From: Tetrapyrgos nigripes
Taxonomy: Eukaryota > Basidiomycota > Agaricomycetes > Agaricales > Campanellaceae
Length of the DNA stretch: 64,000 nt
Reading direction: 5' to 3'
Assembly: GCA_013368315.1 (NCBI GenBank)
Contig: JAACJM010000275.1
Location: 43,060 to 107,059 of the forward strand
A model generated the notes under the pieces. It had not been told where the DNA came from. It did not search any database and worked only from the letters and a program-made list of their open reading frames with translations. Below, in pieces: positions 34,034-46,623 of this stretch. Position 1 is the stretch's first letter. Every line of letters begins with the position of its first letter. The position numbers were made by a program, and so were the translations under genes.

Positions 34034-35391
34034 TTATATAATGAAACTATTTATTTCACTTTGCTTCTCCTCTCTGTTTACGAGAAAAGTAAGAGGTGAT
34101 CTGAGTTGAAGTACCCTTTGAGGAAGAAGTCTTTGAAGTGGAAGTGGAATTGGTAGTGGTAGTCTTTGACTCGGAAGTGGAAGCAGAAGTGGTAATGGTA
34201 GTGGTAGTCTTTGACCTGGAGATGGTAGATGAAGATTTCTTTTTTTTGGCTTTTGTGTTGCTACATTTCCTCTGTACTTAAATGTGTATCTAGTAAGACA
34301 ACTCAGTAAACAAAATTGAAAGAAATGCTCCCAGTAACTATACATACCTTCATCATAGTAGGCCTACTCAAATGAAGACGTCCCGCAATGATGTGACAGT
34401 GTCTGCCTGGCCCCATTGTCAAATGAGGAGGGAGATATGTAGCAGAGTCTTTGCTTGCACTGATGAAGGCCATATAGGAGTAGGGACCAAGAGTTGTATG
34501 ATTGAGGTCATATTTGACATCATCTGTGACAGGATCTATAGTCTGGATTATGCCAGAACATGAACATCATCCTGGAAGACAATATGGCTAGGGTTTTGAC
34601 TTACTTCAATTTGAGGCCAATCAGAATCCAATGCAGCTGTAAACGGTGAATAGCATTTGGTACCATCAGTACATTTGAGGACATAGTTTGGAATCTCCAG
34701 TGTGTTGTGACAAACATGTTTTGGTGGAGCAGGAAGATGACGACCAGGTGTGTTATCATCCTTTACTGTACCACCTTTTGAAGTCATAAATGGCAGTGTC
34801 TGTCTCACTAAACAGAGTTAGAGCTATTTTGAAAAACAAAACAAATAAAGTATTTCTGGTTGCTCACCTGTGGCCATGCCCTTTGAATTAATGCAAGCAT
34901 TTCCATCAAACAAGTTCAACTGATGAGCAGTATCAAGCCACTCCTGATCTACTGTGACAGTAGCCTGCCTGTAGCAATACACCCACTTTGAGACAAAGTC
35001 TTCATGTGTGTTTGTAGCTACCTACAGCCTTGTACTCACCATGCTGTGGTGCTGGCCCACACCCCTTTCATAGTTGCATCTGTCAATTTCTGAACTGTCC
35101 TTCTGAGTTGCAATGTTTCTGCGTGATTTTCAGGATTTAGACCAGGGGTAGGATGTAGATTTACCATTCTACATGTCCAGGGGAGTTATTCTGGGGAAAC
35201 TGAGTCCAAAGGCTCTTAAAGTCTGTTACAGTGCGGTATGGCAATTGCCAAAAATTTTCCTGCAGGTCCTTCTGAACAGTTTTGGGCCGCTGTCTGAGGA
35301 TAAATATGGGTTCCGAGTACTTTGTCAGCTGGCATAGGTGCCATAAATGAAGAATAGAGACCATGAACAAAAAATTCGTGCAGAAGAACAA
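34034..35391 (-). CDS. Unknown protein inside the 3.6-kb element
   Basis: Exon-like minus-strand segments in order: TKYSEPIFILRQRPKTVQKD and ENFWQLPYRTVTDFKSLWTQ (35340-35180), PTPGLNPENHAETLQLRRTV and KLTDATMKGVWASTTAW (35155-35040), VDQEWLDTAHQLNLFDGNAC (about 34970-34890), then LPAPPKHVCHNTLEIPNYVL and SPFTAALDSDWPQIE (34740-34610), and a Ser/Thr/Lys-rich tail (34250-34080, for example SKTTTTNSTSTSKTSSSK). Splice-like borders separate them. No transposase motif is recognised, so whether this is the element's own gene or a captured one is open. Integrity was not established. Confidence 0.35.
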
Positions 35392-35404
35392 AGGAATGTA
35401 AAAG

Positions 35405-35962
35405 CAGTGTTCGCTGTAAGGGTTAAGCCTTACTTATGCTAAGGGCTTAACTTCTTAAGGGACGTAAGCCATAATGATACTGGCAACCCTTAAGCACCCT
35501 TAAGTACAGCTTAAGATGTAGTAGTCATGTGAAATTAGCCAAGAACAATTTTTTTTACTGTAGCTTAGGCTATGTGTCAATGCTGGTCTACTGTGACATG
35601 ACCATCGCAATGGTCCTATGGGAGTACTTCTATAAGCCACTGGATTCTGGAAGGCCCACTGCCTTGGGTGCATCAAACAACACGCTCCTCAGCTCCACAC
35701 ATCAAGAACCAGACTTCGGTTGATATCAAAACCCTTGACGGTGGAAGCTGGTTTCAGAAAGGTGAGTTTATTGATGATAGAAGTATAAGGACTCACACTA
35801 ATGCTGCACTTGCAAGCCTGCGAAGATGCTGGACACATCCGATGAGTATGATGGGTAACTACAAATTTTTATACTAAGGCCTTAAGTACCCTTAAGTATG
35901 TACTTAACTTAAGCCCTCACTTAACCCTTTAAGCCTTAAATAAGCCCTTACAGTGAACACTG
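35405..35962. mobile_element. Non-autonomous hAT-like element with 8-bp duplication
   Basis: It starts CAGTGTTCGCTGTAAGGG and ends CCCTTACAGTGAACACTG, an inverted repeat with one mismatch. It is flanked by TGTAAAAG (35397-35404) and TGTAACAG (35963-35970), 7 of 8 bases identical. A CAGTG start and an 8-bp duplication are hallmarks of hAT elements. Both subterminal regions are full of CTTAAG motifs. No transposase is encoded. It is nested in the 3.6-kb element and so is younger than it. Confidence 0.9.
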
Positions 35963-36249
35963 TGTAACAGTAAAAAACATGTAAGTACCTGATTTCCTTT
36001 TTTGGGATTTATGTGTAATAAGCCGCTGACGGCTAAAATCAATTGACACATGTCCTAGCAGGCTCCATATACATGGAATGTATTCGGTTGTCTGCCTAGG
36101 GGACTAAGTGATGACAAAGAGGCAGAGTAAACAGCATGTGTATAATAATTTATTCAAAAATTGAAGTGTCCAGGGTCCTACTGCCTTATTTATGCTCCAT
36201 CACTGTGCTTATGCTCACTTAAGTGAGCAAGCCCTTCCTGCTTTCCATA

Positions 36250-36861
36250 CTGGCAGGCTGTTCCAGACTGGTCAGTATGTCCTTAAATAGTTACTGTACA
36301 AATCACCTCGCCAGAGATCACCATAGGGCATCAAACTGATGTTCCAGTTCATTCCGACTCTGGATATGGGCTCAGATCAAAAGTAAGTCACTGAAGCAAC
36401 ACAGAGACTTGCAGCTCAAACAACATGGTAAATCGAGGCCTGTAGGACATTTGGTGAGCTTGAAACTTGAAAAAAGAAATTTAAGTATATGTATACAGAC
36501 CTGTCTGAATAATTAGAGGATCGTTTGTCAAACAGCTCGGTCGCTGCTTTGAGAGAGTTGACAACTATGAGTGGTGTACCCAACAAGTCCAGGTGGATAA
36601 TGTCAGAGCCTGTGAGAGAGCCATTACACATGACAGTAAACAGAAGAAAAGAAGCAAGATGGAACGTACAGACCATATTTCCTCGACATGTCCCTATACA
36701 TAACCCATTCTCTTCAGAGGAATATCGAAGATATTTATGATGATGGGGTAGCCAGGAGGGCCAGGAGGCAAGTGGCACAGCCTGTGATATTGTGATACTC
36801 TGTTCACTATGAAGCTGAAAACAAGCAAAGCCAGGAGGTCTGCTGCATAATGCCCTATCAT
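36250..36861 (-). pseudogene. P450-A N-terminal exons, frameshifted
   Basis: Duplicate of the first exons of the P450 at 44406-46623. The start codon is at 36859-36861 (MIGHYAADLLALLVF), followed by a membrane anchor and the proline-rich hinge LPPGPPGYPII. A 2-bp loss near 36710 (ATTCTCTTCAGAGG against ATTCTCTCTTCGGAGG) shifts the frame after DIPLKR. Later exons (SDIIHLDLLGTPLIVV) are still readable. Many differences from P450-B are CG to TG or CA changes, for example RYRRLRRL in B reads QYHRLCHL here. The gene is cut at 36250 by the 3.6-kb element. Confidence 0.85.
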
Positions 36862-37221
36862 GGCGAGTAAGTAACAGCAGTAGGGCAGACAGTGAGAAGG
36901 AGGACTGAATGAGGATTGAAGGAACATTACATATTTTGAGGTCATTGGACCTCAATGAACGTCGCAGAGATTCAAACATCTGTCTGAGAAGTTGATGATA
37001 AGCGGAAGTAATAAAATTGGTGAACTGAGCTAGTATGTGAGGGAGACTGATAGCAATATTTTACTGTGACTTCTGGAGACTCTTTCCCGTTCTCTCTCGC
37101 AAAGCAGTCCCTATGACCGCTAAGCCTTTCAGTTATCATAACGATAAACCACATGCCCCGTTTATGCATCATTAAATGCATGAAAGGAGCTGTCGACGTC
37201 CTGCAGCTACTATAAGGATAA

Positions 37222-37666
37222 TGTCATGACGTCTATATTTGGTACTATTTATTTCTTCTTATCTCCGTATCCTCGGATCTTTACACCATCTGACTCTCGT
37301 TTCACATGCTACGCACCGGACCTTTCATTTCTCCGATACAGCTTCGATGCAGCTTCTTGACAGCTTCCTTTACAGCTTCCTTCACAGCTTTCTTTACAGC
37401 TTTACTTTTACATATATAAACCCTGCCCTGACACCTGATTCCCCATCTTGACCTCTTCGTCGTTGGGACCAGGTGTGTATTCCCTTTTCATTACTTCTTT
37501 CACCTTTACTGATGGGCACTGTAGTTCCAGTACTTACTGCTGTCTGTTAGGTATTTAATACATTCTTTGTCGTTGGGACCAGTTCCAGTACTTACTGCTG
37601 TCTGTTAGTCGAGTCGAGCCTGTAGCTCCTCATTATCGCTATCTAAGCGCTCGTCTCTTTGTGACA
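37222..37666 (+). mobile_element. Solo LTR (Ty3-type), forward orientation
   Basis: It starts TGTCATGACGTCTATATTTG and ends CGTCTCTTTGTGACA. The flanks are GATAA (37217-37221) and GATAG (37667-37671), a 5-bp duplication with one change. The paralogous site in copy B (near 47126-47135, GGGATAGCAAAGATGACC) carries no LTR and so shows the empty target. It contains the TTTACATATATAAACC promoter-like box and a 67-bp duplication of the GTTCCAGTACTTACTGCTG block that is absent from the LTR at 58006. Confidence 0.92.
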
Positions 37667-37842
37667 GATAGCAAAGATGACCCATGAAATTCATTTAGAG
37701 ACTACCTGTGTGCTTGAACTTTGAAGGACCACTGAGCTAAAACAAGAATCGCCTCGTTGACGTCAGTACAGTGAATGCAAAGAGAAAGAAAAAGTGAGAT
37801 CACTCACCTCATCGTCATAGGTTTGCTAGTAAAGTCTCCAAC

Positions 37843-38700
37843 CAGAAATGTGGGCCCCATATATGGTGGCAAGTACGAGCCCGAAAATCAGCAAATGGTG
37901 GCTATACTGTATTATTTTGAGCTTATGAACAGGGATAGGAGCCAAACATGCTGAGATATTTGAAGACACACAGTGGTATTTGTAGGTGGAGGGTTTGTGA
38001 CACATCATTAGGTGTGGTCAAAGTGTGGGGAAAAAATCCATTGATCCTTGTTGGTTTTATTCAAAGCAAAGTTCAGTGAGGTCGTCCTAAATGACTTAGT
38101 ACAAGATGTAGTATTTCAAATTTCTCTCCTCTTTTAGTTCCTTTTCTGTCACATGTGGCAAGATGGACCTCATCTGTGAACTGCCTTTTCTAGGTCACTT
38201 GTTCTTTCTTTTATTTCCACTTTGGTCATATACTTAGTGTACTCATAGCCACAGTAACCTCAGCATTGTCTCTTCATATCGCTGAGATTAGTAAGTATTC
38301 ATACTTATTCTTCTATTTAGTCTTACTTATGCAACATACAGCAAAGTCTTTTGTATTAGACTCTGAAGAGAAAACCTCAAGTCCTACACAAGAAAGCTCA
38401 TAAAGCAAATGATTAACAAGGTCACAAGCCAGAGAGCCAGAGGGCCAGATGGTGGCTGTGTGGACACAGAACATACAAACAGAAAGCAAATAAAAATGGT
38501 CAATTAACGAGGCCACAAAAGCCCAGTGGCTGTGTGACAAACAGAAAGCAAACAAAAAATGTTTGATTAACGAGGCCAAAAGCTAGAGTGGAGGTGGCTG
38601 TGTGGACGCGGAATGTACAAAGTGAACCAAACAAAAATGTTCGATTAACGCGGCCAAAAATCTGAGGTATAAGACTCCTCCTCATTTCATTCGGACTCGT
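37843..38700. mobile_element. 858-bp insertion with internal tandem repeats
   Basis: Copy B reads TCTCCAACATGTCCTCG without interruption at 47296-47312; here the sequence between TCTCCAAC and ATGTCCTCG is replaced by 858 bp flanked by AAC on both sides (37840-37842, 38701-38703). The 3' third holds three repeats of about 65 bp (GATTAACGAGGCCA..GTGGCTGTGTG..CAAACAGAAAGCAAA). It ends GGTATAAGACTCCTCC..TTCATTCGGACTCGT, like the minisatellite end at 31105. No coding frame is supported. Class unknown. Confidence 0.7.
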
Positions 38701-38814
38701 AACATGTCCTCGTTATCCTTTACACTGCGTGTAGCGAAGACATCCTCATCTTCCGACAGTGTTGGGTAAGAATTAGTGGAAAGGAATGTGTGCTGTTAAC
38801 GGGCATGTGTAGAC

Positions 38815-39580
38815 TGCCAGGCTTTTATGGGATGCAGGGCGCCAATAGTAAATTAAAACCATCAACCACAATGCTATATCCAAACCATATTTACCAACTG
38901 GCCAGTCTTCTTCGATAAGCTACGGATATGTGGTTGGTTGATGCCGGTAGAGTCCCTGACAGGAGCCTAGTGCGTCCGGTGTAATTTCACAGGGCTCTTG
39001 ACTCTTGTTTAAAATGGCTCGAATTCCAGCTCAAGGCATCCAAGGTACCCTGCAAGCGCATCATCATCAGAAACGTTATAGACATTTCCAATTTTCGCTT
39101 TCACCTATGTCTAGCCTACGCGTCTTGTCGACGAGCGTTACAGGCTACTAACGTTGGGCAAAAATTCGTTCTTCAAGGTTGGAGCCGGGATTGACGAGGA
39201 ATGAGATGGAGGAGGAAGGGAGAGTTGCGAGGAATTGTTTCGGAATTGGCCTGGAGTCAGACTGGAGTTCATTACATTTCGTTCAGGGCAAGGTGTACAG
39301 ATATATTTTCTCCATCACCGCCGTCTGCAACCGCCCGACGTCATTCCTTCAACTCTGGCCGCGCTCATTGGTATCCATAGTACTTTTCGGGGAAAGTGTA
39401 TGTGTCTTTGCTTTTTCTTTTAGTCCTTGTTCACCCAGCACACATCCATAGCTCACCGCTTTGAAGAAGACTGGCCAGTTGGTAAATATGGTTTGGATAG
39501 CGACACGCGGCAAAGCTGTTGTTGATGCTAGTTTTCATTTACTATTGGCGCCCTTCATCCCATAAAAGCCTGACAGTCCA
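38815..39580. repeat. Inverted repeat upstream of HET-A
   Basis: Arm 38815-38920 (GACTGCCAGGCTTTTATGGG to GGCCAGTCTTCTTCGA) recurs inverted at 39462-39580, leaving a loop of about 540 bp. The second arm is immediately upstream of the HET-A start and includes a putative TATA-like CATAAAAG. Arm 1 is conserved in copy B at 47414-47519, and a shortened form of arm 2 lies upstream of HET-B at about 50915-50961, now on the same strand as arm 1. Confidence 0.8.
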
Positions 39581-39686
39581 CGCATGGCTGGACAACAGCT
39601 TCTTTCCTTTCCACAATGTACGTCGTAATGCCTTATCCTCACAGTCTTGTCTGACCTTGCCTTTGTAGTCTCGATTACTCTCTCTC

Positions 39687-41700
39687 ATGCGTCTCTTGAA
39701 TACGAAAACCCTCAAACTCGCGGAGTTTTACGCCGATATCCCGCTGTATGCGATTCTCTCTCATACCTGGGAGAAGGAGGAGGTCACTTTCCAGGACATC
39801 CAGAATCTCGAAACTGCGAGACTTAAAGCTGGTTTCGCCAAAGTTTCGAATGCATGTGCGCGAGCTAGGAATTATGACTTCGAGTGGATCTGGATTGATT
39901 CGTGCTGCATCAACAAGGAAAGCAGTGCTGAGCTTTCAGAGGCAATCAACTCCATGTACCAGTACTACGAGGATGCCGCGGTCTGCTACGTCTACCTATG
40001 TGATGTTTCCATCGAGTTTCACCCTCGAAATCCCAAGTCTATGTTCAAAGATAGTAGATGGTTCAAAAGGGGATGGACGTTGCAGGAGCTGCTTGCACCC
40101 GATTATGTCATATTCTTGGACAAAGATTGGGTTAGGATTGGGACCAGGTGGACCTTGCGCGATGTGGTCTCTGTAATCACATCCATTCCGGTGGAGGTCT
40201 TTAAAGGTCGGGATATCAACAGATACAGTGTTGCTCAGAGGATGTCATGGGCGGCTTCGCGGGAGACGACGAGGGCAGAAGACCAAGCCTATAGCTTGAT
40301 GGGGATGTTTGGGGTCAACATGCCGCCAATCTACGGGGAAGGTGGTGCAAAGGCATTTATGCGGCTTCAGCAGGAGATTATCAAAATATCTGATGATCGG
40401 AGCATTTTTGCCTGGGTCGCTGCATCATCCGAGCATGACGAAAACAGGGGATTATTGGCCAAGTCGCCTTACGAGTTCAGGATGTCCGGTGAAGTAAAGG
40501 CTAGCGAGTCAGATTGCATCGGAGATAGATCATCGTACTCGTTTGGCAATAATGGTCTTCGCATCCATCTTCCTCTTGAAAGCACTGGCGACGACGATGT
40601 CTTTCTTGCATCCTTACTCTGTCAGTCTCGAGAAAGACGGTAGTTTCTTATCGTTCTATCTCCGAAAGACGAGTCGGCACCAATACGCCCGGTGTTATCC
40701 AGATCAGTTGGTCTTCAGACCTACACTCCAGCCCGCGCTCAAAAATATTCAGGAGCTTACTGTCAGGGAAAATCCTGTTGCCCGGATGTCGCGATTTGAC
40801 AACAGACCTCGTTATGGTTCTGCAGGGACAGTGTATCATGTCGACCTCCTTCCCTCTGCTCGGCACTTCCTTTTCACCAACACCATACCATTTCATGTCG
40901 TTTATCCCCCCAATCCAAACAGAGTTTTGGTTCAACTTGGTCCATGGTCATCATGCGATTATAGTAAGTTGACCTATAAAACTCAAGTTACCAAAGAGGC
41001 CTTCACCATTCATCTTTGGCACACCGGTTCTCCTTACTATGCCCTGCACCTTGGTGACCAACCCATCGAGAAACCTTCCTTTCTTACCGATCCTTCTCCA
41101 GATGATGGAACAGTGATGCGCTCGGACAGTGGTGCTATATCTGTTCACTGCGAGGTGACAGGTCGGTTAGGCGACCAACGTCTCGAAATTGATTTTATAG
41201 ACCAAGACAGTCTCGAAATCGACTTTTGGACACAGACCTTGCAACCTCCACGTTCAGGTTTTATCGTACCATCCAAAGTTGATAGTGAAGGCTTGAATGG
41301 TCAGCTAATAGGAGTCTATCCCTCCGATTTCTATACAAAGACGTTCCAAGATATGGCATATATTCCTATGTCTCCTCCAGATGATGGTGATACTGTGCCT
41401 CCCTTCCGCATTCTTACATACAGGATACCTGGTAGATTCTCCTCTCATGTTGCCATTGGTCTCCTGGGCCCCTCATCAGGGACACCTTGGACAGAGGTTG
41501 TTGTTGGCCCGGGAACTGCGGAACAAGTGTATCAATCCTATATCAATCGGTCAAGGGCTGGTAAAGAATGGCTGAAGGAGGAAACATCTATTTGGTCTGA
41601 TTCCTTTTACGGAGATGGACTGGTTGCTTCGGTCCAAGAAAGGTCCAGTTTACAGCTTGGAACACATTTGCTTCGTCTAGAGTGGACATATCCGGACTAG
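39687..41700 (+). pseudogene. HET-A: heterokaryon-incompatibility domain protein, 1-bp frameshift
   Basis: Paralogue of HET-B (48716-50809). The HET domain occupies the N-terminal 200 or so residues: YAILSHTWEKEEVTFQDIQN, FEWIWIDSCCINKESSAELS, KRGWTLQELLAP. HET proteins act in allorecognition or programmed cell death after fusion. An extra base at about 40627 (GTCAGTCTCGAGAAAGAC against GTCAGTCCGAGAGAGAC in HET-B) stops the first frame at 40643. The remaining 340 or so residues continue in the next frame (from about KDGSFLSFYLRKTS) to 41700 without another break. Unless an unseen intron removes the shift, the gene is dead or gives a truncated HET-domain-only protein of 318 residues. Confidence 0.85.
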
Positions 41701-41844
41701 GTAGATCGTCATGATGTCTGTCTAGCAGAGACTAATATCCGGTTCTTGATCACCCTTCGTCCTAGGCTTGCAGGAGAAAAGAAGGGAACAGGGAATTGAT
41801 GCTATTTTCCACGACAGTTGGCCGCGACGAGCTAGAGTAGAAAT

Positions 41845-42680
41845 GTGAACATACTATCCATAGACAATAATACAGAATTCCTACTAGTACATCAGTAGTA
41901 CACACAACGAAAACAAGATTTCATGTCTGCAGCTTCGGCAGGTCTGTCTCTTCCTTCTGCTCGGTATCCTGTCCGTTTTTATCCTTGACGTCCTTCTCGT
42001 CTTCGGCATGTCTGTCTCAAGGTTCAACATAGGAACGCGCTCCCGCATTGAGTCGATGCTCGTCCCCAATTCGTCCCCCAAGGCTGTCAGACTAGTACTT
42101 CAGTGTCTCTGCGCCGCGGCCGGCCTCGTTTTAAGTGCTTCAAGGTCGTAGACGGTCTATATAGTTAACAGCTCGTACTTACTTACATGTACATAATTAT
42201 GTGTAGTAGCAAAAGTAGAAACCATTTCAATACATTATTCTAATACATATGCATTACTGTAGTGAACATACTATCATAGACAATAATACAGAATTCCTAC
42301 TAGTATATCAGTAGTACACACAACGAAAACAAGATTTCATGTCTGCAGCTTCGGCAGGTCTGTCTCTTCCTTCTGCTCGGTATCTGTTCGTTTTTATCCT
42401 TGACGTCCTTCTCGTCTTCGGCATGTCTGTCTCAAGGTTCAACGTTCAACATAGGAACGCGCTCCCGCATTGAGTCGATGCTCGTCCCCAATTCGTCCCC
42501 AAGGCTGTCAGACTAGTACTTCAGTGTCTCTGCGCGCGGCCGGCCTCGTTTTAAGTGCTTCAAGGTCGTAGACGGTCTATATAGTTAACAGCTCGTACTT
42601 ACTTACATGGACATAATTATGTGTAGTAGGAAAAGTAGGAAACCCATTTCAGTACATTATTCTAATACATATGCATTACT
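41845..42680. repeat. 416-bp tandem duplication carrying the 3' end of a small gene
   Basis: The block from GAACATACTATC at 41847 to CATATGCATTACTGTA at about 42261 is repeated almost exactly to about 42681, with a few small indels (for example GTTCAACGTTCAACATAGG against GTTCAACATAGG). Each copy holds the minus-strand C-terminal coding segment of the small unknown gene seen at 48262-48603. Confidence 0.85.
41922..42090 (-). pseudogene. C-terminal fragment of small unknown gene, copy A
   Basis: The minus strand encodes DRHAEDEKDVKDKNGQDTEQ and EETDLPKLQT, matching the end of the copy B product at 48603. It is convergent with HET-A, as copy B is convergent with HET-B. A second copy lies in the tandem duplication at about 42340-42500. 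The N-terminal part is lost or divergent. Confidence 0.55.
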
Positions 42681-42812
42681 GTAAACCTCACCTCCTCACC
42701 TCCTCACCTTCTCAAGGCTCACATCAGCTCTCCTCTCCTCTCCTCTCCTCATATCCTCTGATAATTGATTCCTCGCCTCCCCCCACCGGCCCCCACCAGG
42801 CCCACCCAAAGC

Positions 42813-44262
<1,450 letters not shown>

Positions 44263-44405
44263 CTAGGGTCAGCCCGGTCGACGACTGCCCGTAGTGGCAT
44301 AATTTGCGCAATTTTCTCTCTAGGTATGTAGATAAGACAGATGAAATTGTGTTGCCAGCCTGAGATAAAGAATACAGACGCGAAAAAGGTAGGAGCAGAA
44401 TAGTA

Positions 44406-46623
44406 TTACAGAGAACTTAGATCCTTCGCGCTACGTATCATCTGTTCTGCTCCGTAGGAACGCGGTTTAATGTTACATTTGAAAGGCAGTGGATTGCTGT
44501 AGAAAAGTGTCGTCAATTTCCGTCCGTCAGTTAATCAGTAGGCTTCATCCTTACCACATAAAATCTAAAGTGTACTCCACATTGGGTTCAATCTCATTCC
44601 CGTCCTCGTCTACAACTTGTGTTACATCAAAGCATGCTAGGATGCACGCTATCGCCATCCACATGGCTGAAATCGCTAAATCTGTACCAGCGCAAAGTCT
44701 ACGGCCAAATCCAAATGCTGGGTTCGGAAAGGGGACATTTGGGTCAAGAAAGCCGTCTTCTTGTAGAAAGCGTTCTGGGTTAAATATATGTGGATTTGGT
44801 CCATATACAGACTCGTCGTGAAGCATTGCCCTGGTGGGATTATCATCAATTCTGGTGCGATAGATTACTCTTCCTCAATGGTCACTCACCAGCCATTCCC
44901 AACTACAGTAGCACCTCCAGGAATGTAATACCCGTTGTATTCGTCATCTTCGACACTCCTATGAGGCACGCCTATCGTTCAGAAGTATATCAACTTGGGA
45001 ATCCGACATGAGCAGATAAGATAACTTACTCAAAGGTGTGAGTGGTATCCACCGTAGGGTCTCCCTCAAAAGCGCATCCACATAGGGAATGGAACCAAAA
45101 TCTGAGAAATCGGCAAGTCGTGCCCCTCCAGTCCTTTCGTCAACGGCTATCTGCCCTTTCCTCATAGCGTCGGGATTCTGGACTAATCCATGAATGAATG
45201 TTCCTAGAGTGGAGGCGGTCTACAGAAGAAAGGTGAGTTGCCACGTCGGTGGCTAAATAAAAAATAGATAGATAAATAAAAAATACAGACCGAGTCAGCA
45301 CCACCTGCGTACACCAGTCCCTTTGTAAGTTATATCCAAATGGTCAAGGATGAATCAAGGTCTTGCCTGAATACATCGTCGTTAGGACAGCTTGTAAAAC
45401 TTTCTCGGCTTCAAGCTGACGTTGTGTAAGGGTTCGGAAGCCAGTTTCTCCAGAGAGCGGCTAGCGACCGAAGGGATGAAGTCACCTTTGGCCTAGATAT
45501 GATACAAAGATTAGCAAAACAAGCAGCCAACTAACCAGCGCATCCGAAGGCGGAAGGTATTCACCATAGCGCCCTCAGTGACAAATTCCAGAGGGACAAC
45601 CGCCATCGCAGACATATCCTTACTCCACTCCCTGGCTTGACGCTTGAAGCCTGCTCCAGGAAACCAGTCTGGGATGTGTTTGAGAGCAGGAAGTTGGTCG
45701 ACCAGATAAGAGCCCGAATTGACAGTAAGTGCTGCAGCGTGCAAGGCCTTTTCGGCAATATCGATGAACGGGTCGTTTTCAGGTTGAACCTCGATGCCAT
45801 AGGCGATTGAAAGGATGGTATTCCCGGCCATGCTGCGCGAGCATTAAGTGAATGAGGTCGAAGGAAGTCAATAAACTTGGACGCACTAGCGCAAATGTTT
45901 CAGAAAGTCATCAGGTTTGTCAAGTAGGAGTAACAACAGTTTCTGTGTTGCTGAAGTTATGGAAGGCTGATATGTCACCAATGCTCGAGGGTTCAGTTCT
46001 TGATGAAAACCTTTCCGGCAGGCTGTTCCAGACTGGTCAGTATGTCTTTAAATAGTTACTGTATAAATCACCTCGCCAGAGATCACCGTAGGGCATCAAA
46101 CCGATGTTCCAGTTCATTCCGACCCTGGATATGAGCTCAGATCAAAAAGCAAGTCACTGAAGCAATACAGAGACTTGCAGCTCAAACAGCATGGTAAATC
46201 GAGGCCTGTAGGACATTTGGTGAGCTTGAAACTTGAAAAAAGAAATTTAAGTATACAGACCTGTCTGAATAATTAGAGGATCGTTTTTCAAACAGCTCGG
46301 TCGCTGCTTTGAGAGAGTTGACAACTATGAGCGGTGTACCCAACAAGTCCAGGTGGATAATGTCAGAGCCTGTGAGAGAGCCATTACGCATGATGGTAAA
46401 CAGAAGAAAAGAAGCAAGATGGAACGTACAGACCATATTTCCTCGACATGTCCCTATACGTAACCCATTCTCTCTTCGGAGGAATATCGAAGATGTTTCC
46501 GATGATGGGGTAGCCAGGAGGGCCGGGAGGCAAGCGGCGCAGCCTGCGATATCGTGATACTCTGTTCACTATGAAGCCGAAAACAAGCAAAGCCAGGAGG
46601 TCTGCTGCATAATGCCCTATCAT
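44406..46623 (-). CDS. Cytochrome P450, OrdA-like (P450-B), apparently intact
   Basis: Haem-thiolate monooxygenase, expected to be anchored in the endoplasmic reticulum. Start at 46621-46623 (MIGHYAADLLALLVF: membrane anchor), then LPPGPPGYPIIGNIFDIP, SDIIHLDLLGTPLIVV, GLMPYGDLWR spliced to ACRKGFHQELNP, DKPDDFLKHLRY spliced (GTGCGT..GCGCAG) to MAGNTILSIAYGIEVQPEND, the I-helix AGGADS (about 45300), the K-helix ETLRW (about 45060), NPERF, and the haem loop FGFGRRLCAG (about 44715). A last exon after GTAAGG..CTACAG reads NPLPFKCNIKPRSYG and ends at 44406. All borders examined keep the frame. The order of motifs and N-terminal style fit the basidiomycete OrdA-like (O-methylsterigmatocystin oxidoreductase-like) P450s; the substrate is unknown. 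The copy at 36250-36861 is its decayed duplicate. Confidence 0.85.

Larger units (their letters stand above)
32654..36249. mobile_element. 3.6-kb terminal-inverted-repeat element inserted in P450-A
   Basis: The left end reads TATGGAAAGCAGGAAGGGC and the right end is its inverse (GCCCTTCCTGCTTTCCATA); the similarity extends to (C/T)TGCTCA and TAAGCAC. It is flanked by CCAGCA (32648-32653) and CTGGCA (36250-36255), where the uninterrupted P450-B has CCGGCA, so a target duplication of about 6 bp with later transitions is likely. Comparing with P450-B shows that the element split one exon. It carries a minus-strand unknown gene (34034-35391) and a nested 558-bp hAT-like element. Confidence 0.8.

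Noticed and set aside
31070..38700. GTATAAGACTC as a gene promoter (TATA box and start site)
   Set aside because: It occurs at the ends of two repeat insertions, not in front of a recognisable gene start. It is treated as an element terminus instead.
39179..39451. 90-codon frame in the HET-A spacer, and its counterpart at 47799-48218
   Set aside because: Conserved only because the spacer is duplicated. The two frames diverge through indels and differ in reading frame, so coding is unlikely.
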